64,000 nucleotides of DNA from Thioalkalivibrio paradoxus ARh 1 (GTDB taxonomy: Bacteria; Pseudomonadota; Gammaproteobacteria; Ectothiorhodospirales; Ectothiorhodospiraceae), in contig NZ_CP007029.1 in assembly GCF_000227685.2 (NCBI RefSeq), positions 1,276,501 through 1,340,500 of the forward strand, in the 5' to 3' direction. Positions 47,089 to 55,752 of the stretch are shown piece after piece; the stretch's first letter is position 1, and every line of letters begins with the position of its first letter. The notes below the pieces were generated by a model that was not told the DNA's origin, searched no databases, and saw only the letters and a list, made by a program, of their open reading frames with translations. The position numbers and the translations under genes are program-made.

Positions 47089-47265
47089 ATGTCCGACGTC
47101 GCTGCACTGAAACCGTTCCCAGGCCGGCCTGTAGCGGCGCGACTGCTGGCCAGACCCTGCATGCCTTCAGTGCTGGCCCAGGAGCGGGTGGGCGTGCTCG
47201 AGACCTCGCGTCTGGTCCTGCATGAGTGGGTGAAGCGCCTGGTCGGTTCCGGGCGACGGGTCTGA
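47089..47265 (+). CDS. Possible 58-residue small protein or leader ORF
   Basis: ATG at 47089 preceded by AGGAAGA, ending TGA at 47263-47265. The predicted peptide starts MSDVAALKPFPGRPVAARLL and is basic, with an amphipathic C-terminal stretch (LVLHEWVKRLVGSGRRV). It has no recognised domain. It begins shortly after an extended -10 element and ends 5 bp before the likely GTG start of the ydbH-like gene, an arrangement suited to translational coupling. It may also be only the leader of that gene. Confidence 0.35.
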   Translation: MSDVAALKPFPGRPVAARLLARPCMPSVLAQERVGVLETSRLVLHEWVKRLVGSGRRV

Positions 47266-47270
47266 CAGCC

Positions 47271-49331
47271 GTGGCCCGGTGCCGGTTGTTGCAGGCACTG
47301 ACGCTGGTTGCGGGCGTGTTGGCAGCGCCGGGTCTGAACGCTGCGGATGTCGCACGAGGGCTCCAGATCGAGATCGATATCGGCCGCGCGGTGCACGAGG
47401 CGATGGACGCCGAGAACCTGCGCGCGCGGGTGTTCTGGGTGCAGCGACAGCCGCGTTTCGAGCTGGCCGCCGATGCCCTGAGTCTTCCGCAGCCAGTGGG
47501 CCGGGTCACGGAGCTGCGCCTCGAGTGTCCGGCGGTCGAGCTGAGCGACCGCCGCCTCGCCTGCCGCGACGGGCGACTCAGTGCCCGGGCGCCGGGGGCG
47601 ACGCTGGCCGCGGCCGCGCTGGAGTTCCATTGGGACCGGGTGGCCGGCGAAGTCGGCTTCGCGATGCCCTGGCCCGGGTTGTTCGGGGGGCGGGGCCGTA
47701 TCCAGGGTGTCGCGGATCCAACCGGCGTGAATGTCGACTTCGAGCTCGGCGATCTCGATCTTCCAGGCCTCGCAAGCTCGCCGCTGGTGCCGGTTCCGAC
47801 GCTGCCGGTCACGATGGCCGAGGGAACGCTGGCGTTGTCGGGCAGCCTCGATACTCGCGAGGGCCGGCAGGCATTGCGCACGGAACTGCGCGTTGCCGAT
47901 CTCGAGTTCAGCGACGCACAGGGGCTCCGTGCCGGCGAAGGGATCGCGGTTGCGGGCCGGTTTGCGCATCGCGCCGGAGGCTTCGATATTCAGCTCGGGT
48001 TCACCGAGGGTGCGGTATTCGTCGATCCGTGGTTTCTGGATTTCTCCGAAGAGGGCCCGGTGGCAATGTCGGTGTCGAGGCTACAGCAGACCGGGGCGGC
48101 AAGCTGGCAGGCGGCGGATGCGTCGCTGCAACTGGGGGGGCATGCCGCCGCGCAGGCGCAGGCGCTGCGCTACTCGGGCACGCGCCTGGATCAAGGCGAG
48201 ATCCGTTGGCAGGCCCCCCGAATGGACAAACTGGGCGAGCTGCTGCTGGCCCCGATGCTGGCGGGAACGGTGCTTGGGGACAGCCGCTACCAGGGTTCGG
48301 GCGAGGGCCGGCTGTCGATTGCCGGAGGGCGGCTGCGCGCGGCGTCGGCAAGCTGGCACCGGCTGGGTCTGGAGGACATGCGCGGGCGCTTCGGCCTGGA
48401 TGCGTTTTCGGGGCAGGCAGACTGGCGCGACGACGGGCCCGGGCAGGCCGTTCTCGAGTTCGAGCAGGGGGGGCATGTGTACGGAATCCCGCTGGGCGCG
48501 TTTGCGGCGGAACTCGACCTCGAGCCGCGCGGTTTCCAGGTGCGGCAACCGGTGGCGATCCCGACGCTCGACGGCGCGCTCGGCATCGATTTCCTGCGGG
48601 TACGCGCGCGTCCCGAGGGCCCCGAGGTCGAGTTCGAGGGCGGCATCCGCGCATTGAATCTCGAGGCCGCGACCCGCAGTCTCGGTTGGCCGCCGCTGTC
48701 CGGCAAGCTCGCCGGGGTGATTCCGCGAGTCACGTACGACCTGGACGGATTGCGGGTCGATGGCCGCCTGCTGGTGCAGGTGTTCGATGGCGATATCGTG
48801 TTGCGCGACCTGCGCATCCGCGACCTGTTCGGACGTGCCCCCACGCTCGAGGTGGCTGCCGACATCCACAGGATCGAGTTGAGGCGGCTGACCGAGGCAT
48901 TCGATTTCGGGCGCGTGGAAGGCCGCGTGTCCGGCGAGGTCGAGGATCTGCTGCTGGTCGGCTGGCAGCCCGAACGGATGCGGATTGCGATCGCGACTGT
49001 GGACGAGGCGCCCGGGCGGCGCCGGATCAGTCAGCGTGCGGTACAGAACCTGACCGAACTCGGCGGTGGCCTGCAGGGGGCGATCTCGGCCGTATTCCTG
49101 CAGTTCTTCGAGGATTTCGGGTATCGCCGTATCGGCTTTGCCTGTGATCTGGAAGGCCGCGTCTGCCGGATGTCGGGAGTGGCCGACCGCGCCGATGGTT
49201 CGTTCGTGCTGGTCGAGGGCGGGGGGCTCCCGCGGATCGACGTGGTGGGCCACAACCGGCGGGTCGACTGGCCCGAACTGATCCACCGCCTGAACGCTGT
49301 TCGAGACGGTCCGGGTCCTGTTGTACAGTAA
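47271..49331 (+). CDS. ydbH: YdbH-like AsmA-family intermembrane lipid-transport protein
   Basis: A 686-residue exported protein with an N-terminal signal or anchor (VARCRLLQALTLVAGVLAA) followed by a long repetitive beta-rich body of the kind that forms the hydrophobic groove of TamB/YhdP/YdbH proteins. These bridge the two membranes and carry phospholipid to the outer membrane. The C-terminal section (RISQRAVQNLTELGGGLQGA and RVDWPELIHRLNAV) is like YdbH. The start is ambiguous: GTG 47271 is preferred, GTG 47226 is possible. It precedes a DUF1318 (YdbL) gene, which supports the assignment. It is somewhat shorter than E. coli YdbH. Confidence 0.75.
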   Translation: MARCRLLQALTLVAGVLAAPGLNAADVARGLQIEIDIGRAVHEAMDAENLRARVFWVQRQPRFELAADALSLPQPVGRVTELRLECPAVELSDRRLACRDGRLSARAPGATLAAAALEFHWDRVAGEVGFAMPWPGLFGGRGRIQGVADPTGVNVDFELGDLDLPGLASSPLVPVPTLPVTMAEGTLALSGSLDTREGRQALRTELRVADLEFSDAQGLRAGEGIAVAGRFAHRAGGFDIQLGFTEGAVFVDPWFLDFSEEGPVAMSVSRLQQTGAASWQAADASLQLGGHAAAQAQALRYSGTRLDQGEIRWQAPRMDKLGELLLAPMLAGTVLGDSRYQGSGEGRLSIAGGRLRAASASWHRLGLEDMRGRFGLDAFSGQADWRDDGPGQAVLEFEQGGHVYGIPLGAFAAELDLEPRGFQVRQPVAIPTLDGALGIDFLRVRARPEGPEVEFEGGIRALNLEAATRSLGWPPLSGKLAGVIPRVTYDLDGLRVDGRLLVQVFDGDIVLRDLRIRDLFGRAPTLEVAADIHRIELRRLTEAFDFGRVEGRVSGEVEDLLLVGWQPERMRIAIATVDEAPGRRRISQRAVQNLTELGGGLQGAISAVFLQFFEDFGYRRIGFACDLEGRVCRMSGVADRADGSFVLVEGGGLPRIDVVGHNRRVDWPELIHRLNAVRDGPGPVVQ

Positions 49332-49386
49332 CGATGCGTTTCATCGGATTTCGCGGCTTGCAGCCGTTGCCTCGAGGAGCAGAAAA

Positions 49387-50004
49387 ATGAAGGCCATGCG
49401 GCACCTGGCGGTACTTTCCCTGATGGCGCTGTTGACCAGCGCCTGTGTCACGATCCATATCTATTTTCCGGCGGCTGCCGCGGAGGAGGCCGCCCGCGTG
49501 ATTGTCCGCGAGGTGCTCCAGACCCCCGACGAGGTGCCGGATTCCGAACCGCAGGGTGCTGTGGAGCCCACCAGCCGTTGGGGTGCGCCTGGCATGGCGC
49601 TGCTCGCGATGGCGCTGGAACGCGCGGTGGCGCCCGCCGCGGCGCAGCAGGCTCCGGACTTGCGAATCGAGACGCCGGCGACCGACCGCATCCGCGCGTC
49701 GATGCGCGCCCGCAATGCCGATCTGGCGCCGCATCTGCGCAGCGGGGCGGTGGGGTTCGGCAACGACGGCCTGGTCGCGATCCGGGATCTTTCCGCGGTG
49801 CCGCTGCGGGACCGGGGGCAGGTGCAAAGGCTGGTGAACGAGGAGAACGCCGATCGCGCCGCGTTGTACCGGGAAATCGCACGCGCCAACGACCGGCCTG
49901 ACTGGGAGCCCAAGGTGCGCGAAACGTTCGCGCGGGTTTGGGTCGAGGAGGCACCCTCGGGATACTGGTACCAGGATGCGCGCGGGAACTGGCAGCAGAA
50001 ATGA
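49387..50004 (+). CDS. YdbL-like DUF1318 lipoprotein
   Basis: A 205-residue protein with a signal sequence ending in a probable lipobox (LLTSAC, Cys20), then the motif CVTIHIYFPAAAAEEAARVI typical of lipidated DUF1318 proteins. A linker follows, and a C-terminal DUF1318/YdbL domain (about 115-205) with LRSGAVGFGNDGLVAIRD, LVNEENADRAALYREIARAN and the terminal GYWYQDARGNWQQK. E. coli splits this locus into YnbE, a small lipoprotein, and YdbL. Here the lipid anchor and the YdbL domain are on one chain. GAGGAG precedes the ATG at 49387. It overlaps the yihY-like gene by 4 bp. Confidence 0.85.
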   Translation: MKAMRHLAVLSLMALLTSACVTIHIYFPAAAAEEAARVIVREVLQTPDEVPDSEPQGAVEPTSRWGAPGMALLAMALERAVAPAAAQQAPDLRIETPATDRIRASMRARNADLAPHLRSGAVGFGNDGLVAIRDLSAVPLRDRGQVQRLVNEENADRAALYREIARANDRPDWEPKVRETFARVWVEEAPSGYWYQDARGNWQQK

Positions 50005-51371
50005 GTCCTGAGCGGGGTGCTGCCGCGTCCTTGGCCGAGTGGCGCGGGAAGGCGGACTACCTGCTGAATCGGGCGGACCTGGCAGCGCTACCCCGCATGC
50101 AGGCGCTGCTCGTCGGGATTCTGCGCGGCCTGGGCGGGATCATCCGCGAGGCGACCGAGGGACAGCTCACGCTGCGCGCGATGAGCCTGGTCTACACGAC
50201 GCTGTTGTCGGTGGTGCCGCTGCTCGCGCTGTCGTTCTCGGTGCTGAAAGCGTTCGGAGCCCACAACGCGGTGGAGCCGCTGATGCTCGGCCTGTTGGAA
50301 CCGCTGGGCGAGCAGGGTGTGGAGATCACCGACAACGTGCTGTCGTTCGTGGACAACATGCGCGTCGGAGTGCTGGGGTTCATCGGACTGATCTTCCTCG
50401 TCTATACCGTGATCGCGCTGGTGCAGAAGATCGAACTGGCGTTCAACAGCATCTGGCACATCGAGGGCACGCGCAGCCTCAGCCAGCGTTTCAGCAATTA
50501 CCTGTCGGTGATCATGATCGGCCCGCTGCTGGTCGTGTCGGCACTGGGGGTGACCGCGACCGTGATGTCGTCGACGCTGATGCAACGCGTCACCGCGGTC
50601 GAGCCCATCGGGAGCCTGTTCGCGGTCGCGTCGAATCTGTTGCCGTTCGCGTTGATCGTGGCCGCGTTCACGTTCATCTATGTATTCGTTCCCAATACCC
50701 GGGTACGCCTGGTTCCGGCGATCATCGGTGCGGTAATCGCCGGCGTGCTGTGGCAGGCGGCCGGATGGGGGTTCGCGGCACTGGTCGCCGGGTCGACCCG
50801 CTATGACGCGATCTACTCGGGCTTCGCGATCATGATCATGCTGCTGATCTGGCTCTATCTCGCGTGGCTGATCCTGCTGATCGGATCCAATATCGCGTTC
50901 TACATCCAGCACCCCGAGTATATGCGCGTGCGCGGAGCCGGCATGCAGGTTTCCGGGGCGATGCGTGAGCGTCTGGGGTTGCACCTGATGGCCCAGGTGG
51001 GCGCTCGTTTCCTGTCCGGCGAAAAGGCCCCGTCGCTGGACGAAATCGCCTACCGGCTGCAGGTGCCGAGCCGAGCGCTCGTGGGCGCGGCGAGTGCGCT
51101 GACCCGGGCCGGCCTGCTGGTCGTGACCGGCGACGACGACCCGCGGTATCTCCCGGGGCGGGATCTTGCGGAGATCCAGGTGAACCAGATCCTGACCGCA
51201 TTGCGGGAGGGGGAGGACGTTGCGCGCTATCAGCGCTTGGCGGGGATTCCCGCGGTCGAGGACGCGGTGGCGCGCGTGGAACGGTCCCGTGCACAGGCGC
51301 TGGAGTCGGCCACGCTGAGGGATTTGTTGACGCAGCAGACGGACGCGGTGGCGGCCCGTTCCGCGGGATGA
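50001..51371 (+). CDS. YihY/BrkB-family inner-membrane protein with C-terminal winged-helix-like domain
   Basis: A 456-residue protein with six membrane helices between about residues 55 and 310. The family signature is present: LRAMSLVYTTLLSVVPLLAL, FNSIWHIEGTRSL, FVPNTRVRLVPAIIGAVIAG and YDAIYSGFAIMIMLLIWLYL. This branch, historically mislabelled RNase BN, has unknown function. A soluble C-terminal region (about 330-456) containing APSLDEIAYRLQVPSRALVG resembles a winged helix, as in longer YihY members. The ATG at 50001 overlaps the DUF1318 stop by 4 bp, tying it to the ydbH-like operon. Confidence 0.9.
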   Translation: MSPERGAAASLAEWRGKADYLLNRADLAALPRMQALLVGILRGLGGIIREATEGQLTLRAMSLVYTTLLSVVPLLALSFSVLKAFGAHNAVEPLMLGLLEPLGEQGVEITDNVLSFVDNMRVGVLGFIGLIFLVYTVIALVQKIELAFNSIWHIEGTRSLSQRFSNYLSVIMIGPLLVVSALGVTATVMSSTLMQRVTAVEPIGSLFAVASNLLPFALIVAAFTFIYVFVPNTRVRLVPAIIGAVIAGVLWQAAGWGFAALVAGSTRYDAIYSGFAIMIMLLIWLYLAWLILLIGSNIAFYIQHPEYMRVRGAGMQVSGAMRERLGLHLMAQVGARFLSGEKAPSLDEIAYRLQVPSRALVGAASALTRAGLLVVTGDDDPRYLPGRDLAEIQVNQILTALREGEDVARYQRLAGIPAVEDAVARVERSRAQALESATLRDLLTQQTDAVAARSAG

Positions 51372-51375
51372 CCCG

Positions 51376-51582
51376 TCAGCGGCGGGACTGATACAGGAAA
51401 TAGATCCCCGCGACCACGAACAGCGCCCCGATCACCAGGGCGCCGACGCCGCCCATGCTTTGCCCTTCGCTGACCGTCAGCCGGCTCAGGAAGATTTCGC
51501 CCTGATACAGCGCGTATCCGCCGATGCCGACCAGCACCAGGCCGACGATCACCAGGCCTTCATCGATCCGCCGGCGCTTCAT
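51376..51582 (-). CDS. Small two-helix membrane protein, unknown
   Basis: 68 residues from the ATG at 51582 (MKRRRIDEGLVIVGLVLVG); an upstream in-frame start would add 15 residues. Two hydrophobic segments at about 9-27 and 42-63 are separated by a polar loop (LSRLTVSEGQSMGG), with a basic N-terminus and the basic C-terminal tail YQSRR. It converges with the yihY-like gene, only 4 bp apart. Real coding is likely from the pattern, but the family is not recognised. Confidence 0.55.
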   Translation of the reverse strand: MKRRRIDEGLVIVGLVLVGIGGYALYQGEIFLSRLTVSEGQSMGGVGALVIGALFVVAGIYFLYQSRR

Positions 51583-51684
51583 CGGGCGGCGCTCGCGGCG
51601 GGGGGTGCACCCCGGATTCTCCGGCATGCGCGGACCGGGCAGGTCTCGCGCACCCCGGAAGGGGATTCGGTATCGCGACTGGAG

Positions 51685-52863
51685 TCAATCGGCACAGAGA
51701 TAGTCCCTCGTGATCGGTACGGTCTGGCGATCCTTCGACAATTGTACCTGGAATACGACCTGGTCCCAGTGCCGGAAGGTGCCCTCGCAGGAGGACAGGT
51801 AGAACTCCCACATGCGGCAGAAGCGCTCGTCGAAATGTTCTGCGGCCTCCTCGCGGATCTCCTGGAACCGGCGGAACCATTCGGCCAGCGTCTCCGCATA
51901 ATGCAGGCGCCAGACCTCGACGTCGGTGATCATCAGCCGGGTCGGCTCGCTGGCCGCGGACAGCTCCGAGAGCGCAGGGGTATAGCCTCCGGGGAAGATA
52001 TACCGGCGCAGCCATGCATTCGTGGTTCCCGGCGGGTTGGTGCGGCCGATGGTGTGCAGCAGCATCACGCCGTCATCGACGAGCAGGTCATCGACCTGGC
52101 GAAAGAAGGCCTGGTAATAGGGTTGACCGACATGTTCGAACATGCCGACCGACACAATGCGGTCGTAGCGCCCCTGGTGTTCCCGATAGTCCCGAAGGTA
52201 AAAATCGACCTGGTCGTCCAGATTGCGTCGGCTGCACTCGTCGCTTGCCACCCGCAGCTGCTCGCGTGACAACGTCAGCCCGTCGACGCGCACACCGTGA
52301 TGCTCGGCCAGATGCAGCGCCAGTCCGCCCCAGCCGCTGCCAATGTCCAGCACGCGCATTCCCGGTTGCAGGCACAGCTTGCGCGCAATGATCCGGCATT
52401 TGGCCTCTTGTGCCTGCTCCAGGGTCATGTCCGGCCGTTCGAAATAGGCACAGGAATAGAACATCCCGCGATCGAGGAAACGCCGGAACAGCCATTCGTC
52501 CAGGTCGTAGTGGTGCGCCACGTTCCGGTACGCCCGGCGGATCCGGTTTCCCTGCTGCAGCAGCTTGCGCAGGATTCCGAGCGGGTGGCGCGACGGATGC
52601 GCGAACATCGCGGCAAAGTTCCGCATCGCGACGTCCAGCACTGCCCGCAGGCCCTGCTCGCCCGGGTCCCAGCCGCCCTCCATGTAGGTCTGGCCAAACT
52701 CGAAGCCGGGATCGTAAGCAATCCGGCGCATCACCGCGGCGTCGTGCAGGCGAATGCTGGCATGCGGGGTTCCCGAACCGAATTCGCGGCGGGAGCCGTC
52801 GGGCAGTTCGAGTTCCAGTGTTCCGTCGCGGACGTATTCTTCGAGCAGGCCGAGCAGGGTCAT
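51685..52863 (-). CDS. cfa: Cyclopropane-fatty-acyl-phospholipid synthase
   Basis: Adds a methylene from SAM across cis double bonds in membrane phospholipids. 392 residues. The N-terminal lipid-binding domain contains FGQTYMEGGWDPGE at about 56-69. The SAM motif I VLDIGSGWGGLALHLAE is at 171-187, followed by GLTLSREQL, SVGMFEHVG and the active-site region FIFPGG-like RRYIFPGGYTPAL. NVAHHYDLDEWLFRRFLD is a CFA-family hallmark. It is followed upstream by a second SAM methyltransferase on the same strand, 79 bp away. Cyclopropanation is a common salt and alkali stress response. Confidence 0.95.
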   Translation of the reverse strand: MTLLGLLEEYVRDGTLELELPDGSRREFGSGTPHASIRLHDAAVMRRIAYDPGFEFGQTYMEGGWDPGEQGLRAVLDVAMRNFAAMFAHPSRHPLGILRKLLQQGNRIRRAYRNVAHHYDLDEWLFRRFLDRGMFYSCAYFERPDMTLEQAQEAKCRIIARKLCLQPGMRVLDIGSGWGGLALHLAEHHGVRVDGLTLSREQLRVASDECSRRNLDDQVDFYLRDYREHQGRYDRIVSVGMFEHVGQPYYQAFFRQVDDLLVDDGVMLLHTIGRTNPPGTTNAWLRRYIFPGGYTPALSELSAASEPTRLMITDVEVWRLHYAETLAEWFRRFQEIREEAAEHFDERFCRMWEFYLSSCEGTFRHWDQVVFQVQLSKDRQTVPITRDYLCAD

Positions 52864-52942
52864 GTCTCGATCCGTGGCAAACGGTGGTTCCTAGCGCCCA
52901 GTATTCCGAAAGATGACTTTCAGATAAAGGCCGGTTCGCGCG

Positions 52943-54496
52943 TCACGGGGTCTCCAGCAGCCCGTGACGCTCGAACAGCCGGAGCAGACTGTCCAGGTTC
53001 GCACGCAATCCGGGGAGAATCCGCTCGGGCGGCTCGCCGGCCAGCGCCCGGGCCCAGTCCGCGCCGGTGAGCGCCTCTGCCAGCAGCGTGTCCACGACCT
53101 GCCGGGCGTCCCGACTTCCGTCGAGCAACCCGGTCATTCGGCTGGACACTGGATCGAGCTCCAGCGCCTGGTGGCGCGGGGTGGGGATCAGCGTCTCGCC
53201 CTGTTTCGCCAGCATGCGTGCGAGCCGGGACGCGCAGGGGCCTGTCGTTGCGGCCGGTGGCTCTCGCCGCCAGCACTCCGGCGCGGTCCAGGTGACCTGC
53301 AGGCCATTGGAAGCGAACAGGTTGAACAGCACCGGCGCGAGGCTCGCGGGGACTCCGTCGGCGGCCCTCGCCCTGTGTTTCGCGGACAGGGTGGCTACGG
53401 CCTTCGGCCACGCTTCGGCCAGCGTCAGGGCGCGGGGATACGCCGCGGCCAGAATGCCGAGTACCGCGCGCGCCAGCCGGTCGTCGACCTGAAACTCGTG
53501 TCCGGCGCCGTTGCGGAACCGGCGCCCGTCCCGCGCAGGGACCAGATCCGCATACAGCGGCAGTGACAGCAGGCCGTCGAGGTCGATCTCGCGGTTCAAC
53601 GGGTCGGCGGTCCGGCACAGCAGGGACTGGCGGAACGGGCGCAGACGCAGGAAATCCGCGTACTGCTGTTCGCAGACGAGGTCGTCGCAACGGGAGAGCG
53701 CCTGCTCCGCCGCCGACCCGAGGGTCGACGGGAACAGGGTATGCAGCTGGCTGTCCGCCAGGTATTGCAGCCCATGCCGAGATGCTGCGTCCACGAAATC
53801 GCTGAACAGCAGGGGATCATTCCGGTCCTCGAGATATTCGTGATAGAGGTAACTGTCGCGCGCAGTTCGCAGGTATTGCAGTTCCTGCTGCAGCCAGTCG
53901 TGGCCGGCGGGCACCTGCTCCAGCGGAGTGGCGAGAAATTCCAGCAATTCCCGCGCCCCGGAAAGCCGCTCCCGCGGCGATTCGCGCCCGCGCAGGTGGT
54001 GGAGAAACATATCGCGGAGCATCTCGCGCTGCCGACCCCCGGGCAGCGTGTTGTAGCTGATGTAGGCGATGCCCCCGGGCGCCAGCCGTGACCCGCAGAT
54101 CGCCAGAATGTGTTCGCGCACGTGTTCGGGAACCCAGGAAAACACGCCGTGCGCGACGATGTAGTCGAAGGGCTCGCCTGCCACCGGGAAGTCCAGGATG
54201 TCGCGGTGTTCGATGGCGAGGTTGGCCAAGCCCATCGCCTCGCCCAGGGCCTTGCCGCGCAAGGCCTGTTCCCGTGAAAGCTCGATCCCGAGACAGTGGG
54301 TTCCAGGCAGGAACCAGGCCACTGGCAGCAGGTTCCCACCGGCCGCACAGCCCAGTTCCAGCACGCGTGCGTGCCGGGGGTCGGGCGCTTTCAGACCGAA
54401 CAGGTGGCCGATCGCGGCGAGCCGGTCGGGGTGGGTTTCCGTGATCGGGAAGCTCGCGTAGGGGATCTCGTCGTAGCCGGGGAGAGTTTCGGGCAT
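52943..54496 (-). CDS. SAM-dependent methyltransferase with regulatory domain
   Basis: A 517-residue cytosolic protein. The N-terminal Rossmann methyltransferase domain has motif I VLELGCAAGGNLLPVA at 45-60, then GIELSREQALRGKAL and the post-motif FDYIVAHGVFSWVPEHVRE. After about residue 215 comes a MethyTransf_Reg-type domain (EYLEDRNDPLLFSDFVDAAS, LHTLFPSTLG) and a C-terminal extension with possible winged-helix character. The GVFSWVP signature is that of the PF10119-linked family, whose substrates are unknown. I use the ATG at 54496; the frame extends further upstream without good coding character. It could be cotranscribed with cfa, 79 bp downstream. Confidence 0.85.
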   Translation of the reverse strand: MPETLPGYDEIPYASFPITETHPDRLAAIGHLFGLKAPDPRHARVLELGCAAGGNLLPVAWFLPGTHCLGIELSREQALRGKALGEAMGLANLAIEHRDILDFPVAGEPFDYIVAHGVFSWVPEHVREHILAICGSRLAPGGIAYISYNTLPGGRQREMLRDMFLHHLRGRESPRERLSGARELLEFLATPLEQVPAGHDWLQQELQYLRTARDSYLYHEYLEDRNDPLLFSDFVDAASRHGLQYLADSQLHTLFPSTLGSAAEQALSRCDDLVCEQQYADFLRLRPFRQSLLCRTADPLNREIDLDGLLSLPLYADLVPARDGRRFRNGAGHEFQVDDRLARAVLGILAAAYPRALTLAEAWPKAVATLSAKHRARAADGVPASLAPVLFNLFASNGLQVTWTAPECWRREPPAATTGPCASRLARMLAKQGETLIPTPRHQALELDPVSSRMTGLLDGSRDARQVVDTLLAEALTGADWARALAGEPPERILPGLRANLDSLLRLFERHGLLETP

Positions 54497-54802
54497 GCCT
54501 GCGTCCAGTTCGCTGTGAAGCCCGAGTCTCGAACAAAAGCGCCGGTCGGACAATGCCGGCTTCCGCGCCGACTCCGTGTCGGCCGTGGAGTCGGTGCACC
54601 AATTCGATGCGCAGCTTGGGGGCGTTCGCACCCGCTTGGGGCGCCAGCCTGTTACATCGTGGCAACAACTGTTGTAACGACCCGATTCGGCTACGTCGAG
54701 TTCTTGGCACGCCTCGTGCAGGGAGGTCGTCTGTCGATCAACGACACGTCAACACCGTTGACTTGGTGATTCCACAGACCGTACCGATCAGGAGAACCCG
54801 AT
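54497..54802. other. Divergent region between methyltransferase and porin genes
   Basis: 306 bp without a gene. Two small palindromes lie on the porin side: ACAACTGTTGT at about 54665-54675 and GTCAAC-ACC-GTTGAC at 54748-54762. The Shine-Dalgarno CAGGAG of the porin gene is at the end. Confidence 0.5.
54748..54762 (+). promoter_or_regulatory. Perfect palindrome upstream of the TorF-type porin
   Basis: GTCAAC-ACC-GTTGAC, a perfect 6-bp inverted repeat with a 3-nt spacer, ends 40 bp before the porin ATG. The size and symmetry suit a dimeric regulator, but the regulator is unknown, and so short a palindrome could be chance. Confidence 0.3.
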
Positions 54803-55531
54803 ATGAAGAAGTTCACTCGTTCCGCCGTTTCGACCGCCGCGATCGCCGCGATGTCCACCGGCGGCCTGGCACTGAGTTCCACCGCTTCGGCCGAACTTTC
54901 CGCGAACATTGGCGTCGTGTCCAACTACCTGTTCCGGGGCGTGACCCAGACCGACGATTCGGCAGCCATTCAGGGCGGCATCGACTTCGAGCACGACTCC
55001 GGATTCTACGCCGGCACCTGGGCGTCCAATGTCGATTTCGGCGACGATACCGGCTACGAACTCGATCTGTATCTCGGGTTCGCGGGCGAGCTCGCCAACG
55101 GCATCGGTTACGATGTCGGCTATGTGTACTATGCTTATCCCGATTCGAGCGAGAGCATCGACTTCGGCGAGATCTACGGTGAAGTCAGTTTCGATATGCT
55201 CAAGGCGGGGTTGGCGTACACCGTCAATAGCGACAACGACGATGACCTGTTCGACACCGGAGACCTCTACTACTACATCGGTGCGGACATTCCGCTGCCC
55301 GAAGACTTCGCGCTGGGCCTGACGCTGGGCTACTACGATTTCGACATCGATGGCAAGGACGGCGTGAAGGCCAGCTACGGGCATTTCGCGGCCAGCCTGG
55401 TGAAGGACGCGGCGAGCTACGGAGAGTTCTCGTTCAATCTGGAATACGCGGATATCGGCGAGATGGATGCCCTTGGAAGCTCGAACTCCGATGACCTGAA
55501 GGTCTGGGTCGGCTGGTCCAAGACGTTCTGA
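54803..55531 (+). CDS. TorF-family putative outer-membrane porin
   Basis: A 242-residue secreted beta-barrel-like protein with a signal peptide (cleavage near ASA/ELS at residue 30). The mature start LSANIGVVSNYLFRGVTQTD and the alternating Tyr/Gly/Asp strands ending in LKVWVGWSKTF match the TorF/TIGR02001 group. The C-terminal Phe is a classic outer-membrane sorting signal. It is unusually acidic, as expected for a protein exposed to high salt or alkali. AGGAGAA precedes the ATG, and a very strong terminator follows 20 bp after the stop, so it is a single-gene unit, probably highly expressed. Substrate unknown. Confidence 0.85.
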   Translation: MKKFTRSAVSTAAIAAMSTGGLALSSTASAELSANIGVVSNYLFRGVTQTDDSAAIQGGIDFEHDSGFYAGTWASNVDFGDDTGYELDLYLGFAGELANGIGYDVGYVYYAYPDSSESIDFGEIYGEVSFDMLKAGLAYTVNSDNDDDLFDTGDLYYYIGADIPLPEDFALGLTLGYYDFDIDGKDGVKASYGHFAASLVKDAASYGEFSFNLEYADIGEMDALGSSNSDDLKVWVGWSKTF

Positions 55532-55551
55532 CGCGCCATCTTTCGGTAAGC

Positions 55552-55583
55552 AGGGCCCGGGTTCCGCGAACCCGGGCCCTTTT
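55552..55583 (+). terminator. Rho-independent terminator of the porin gene
   Basis: A perfect 13-bp stem AGGGCCCGGGTTC/GAACCCGGGCCCT around a CGC loop, ending in TTTT. It is one of the strongest terminators in the window. Confidence 0.93.
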
Positions 55584-55752
55584 GCGTTTTCGCTTTCCCC
55601 TGCGATCGCGCGTCGTGGCAGCGTTGGCTATGCTCGATATGCGGCGCCGTATCCAGTGTCGATGGCCGGCGGGCTATATGCGCACCGGCTGGACGGATGA
55701 CGGGAGTCGCTGACGCGCGGATCAGCGCGGGCTGTGCGGGAGGCGACAGCAT

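Noticed and set aside
50001-51371. Ribonuclease BN annotation for the YihY-like protein
   Set aside because: That name was a historical misassignment of the family; the protein is a multi-span membrane protein with no nuclease motif.
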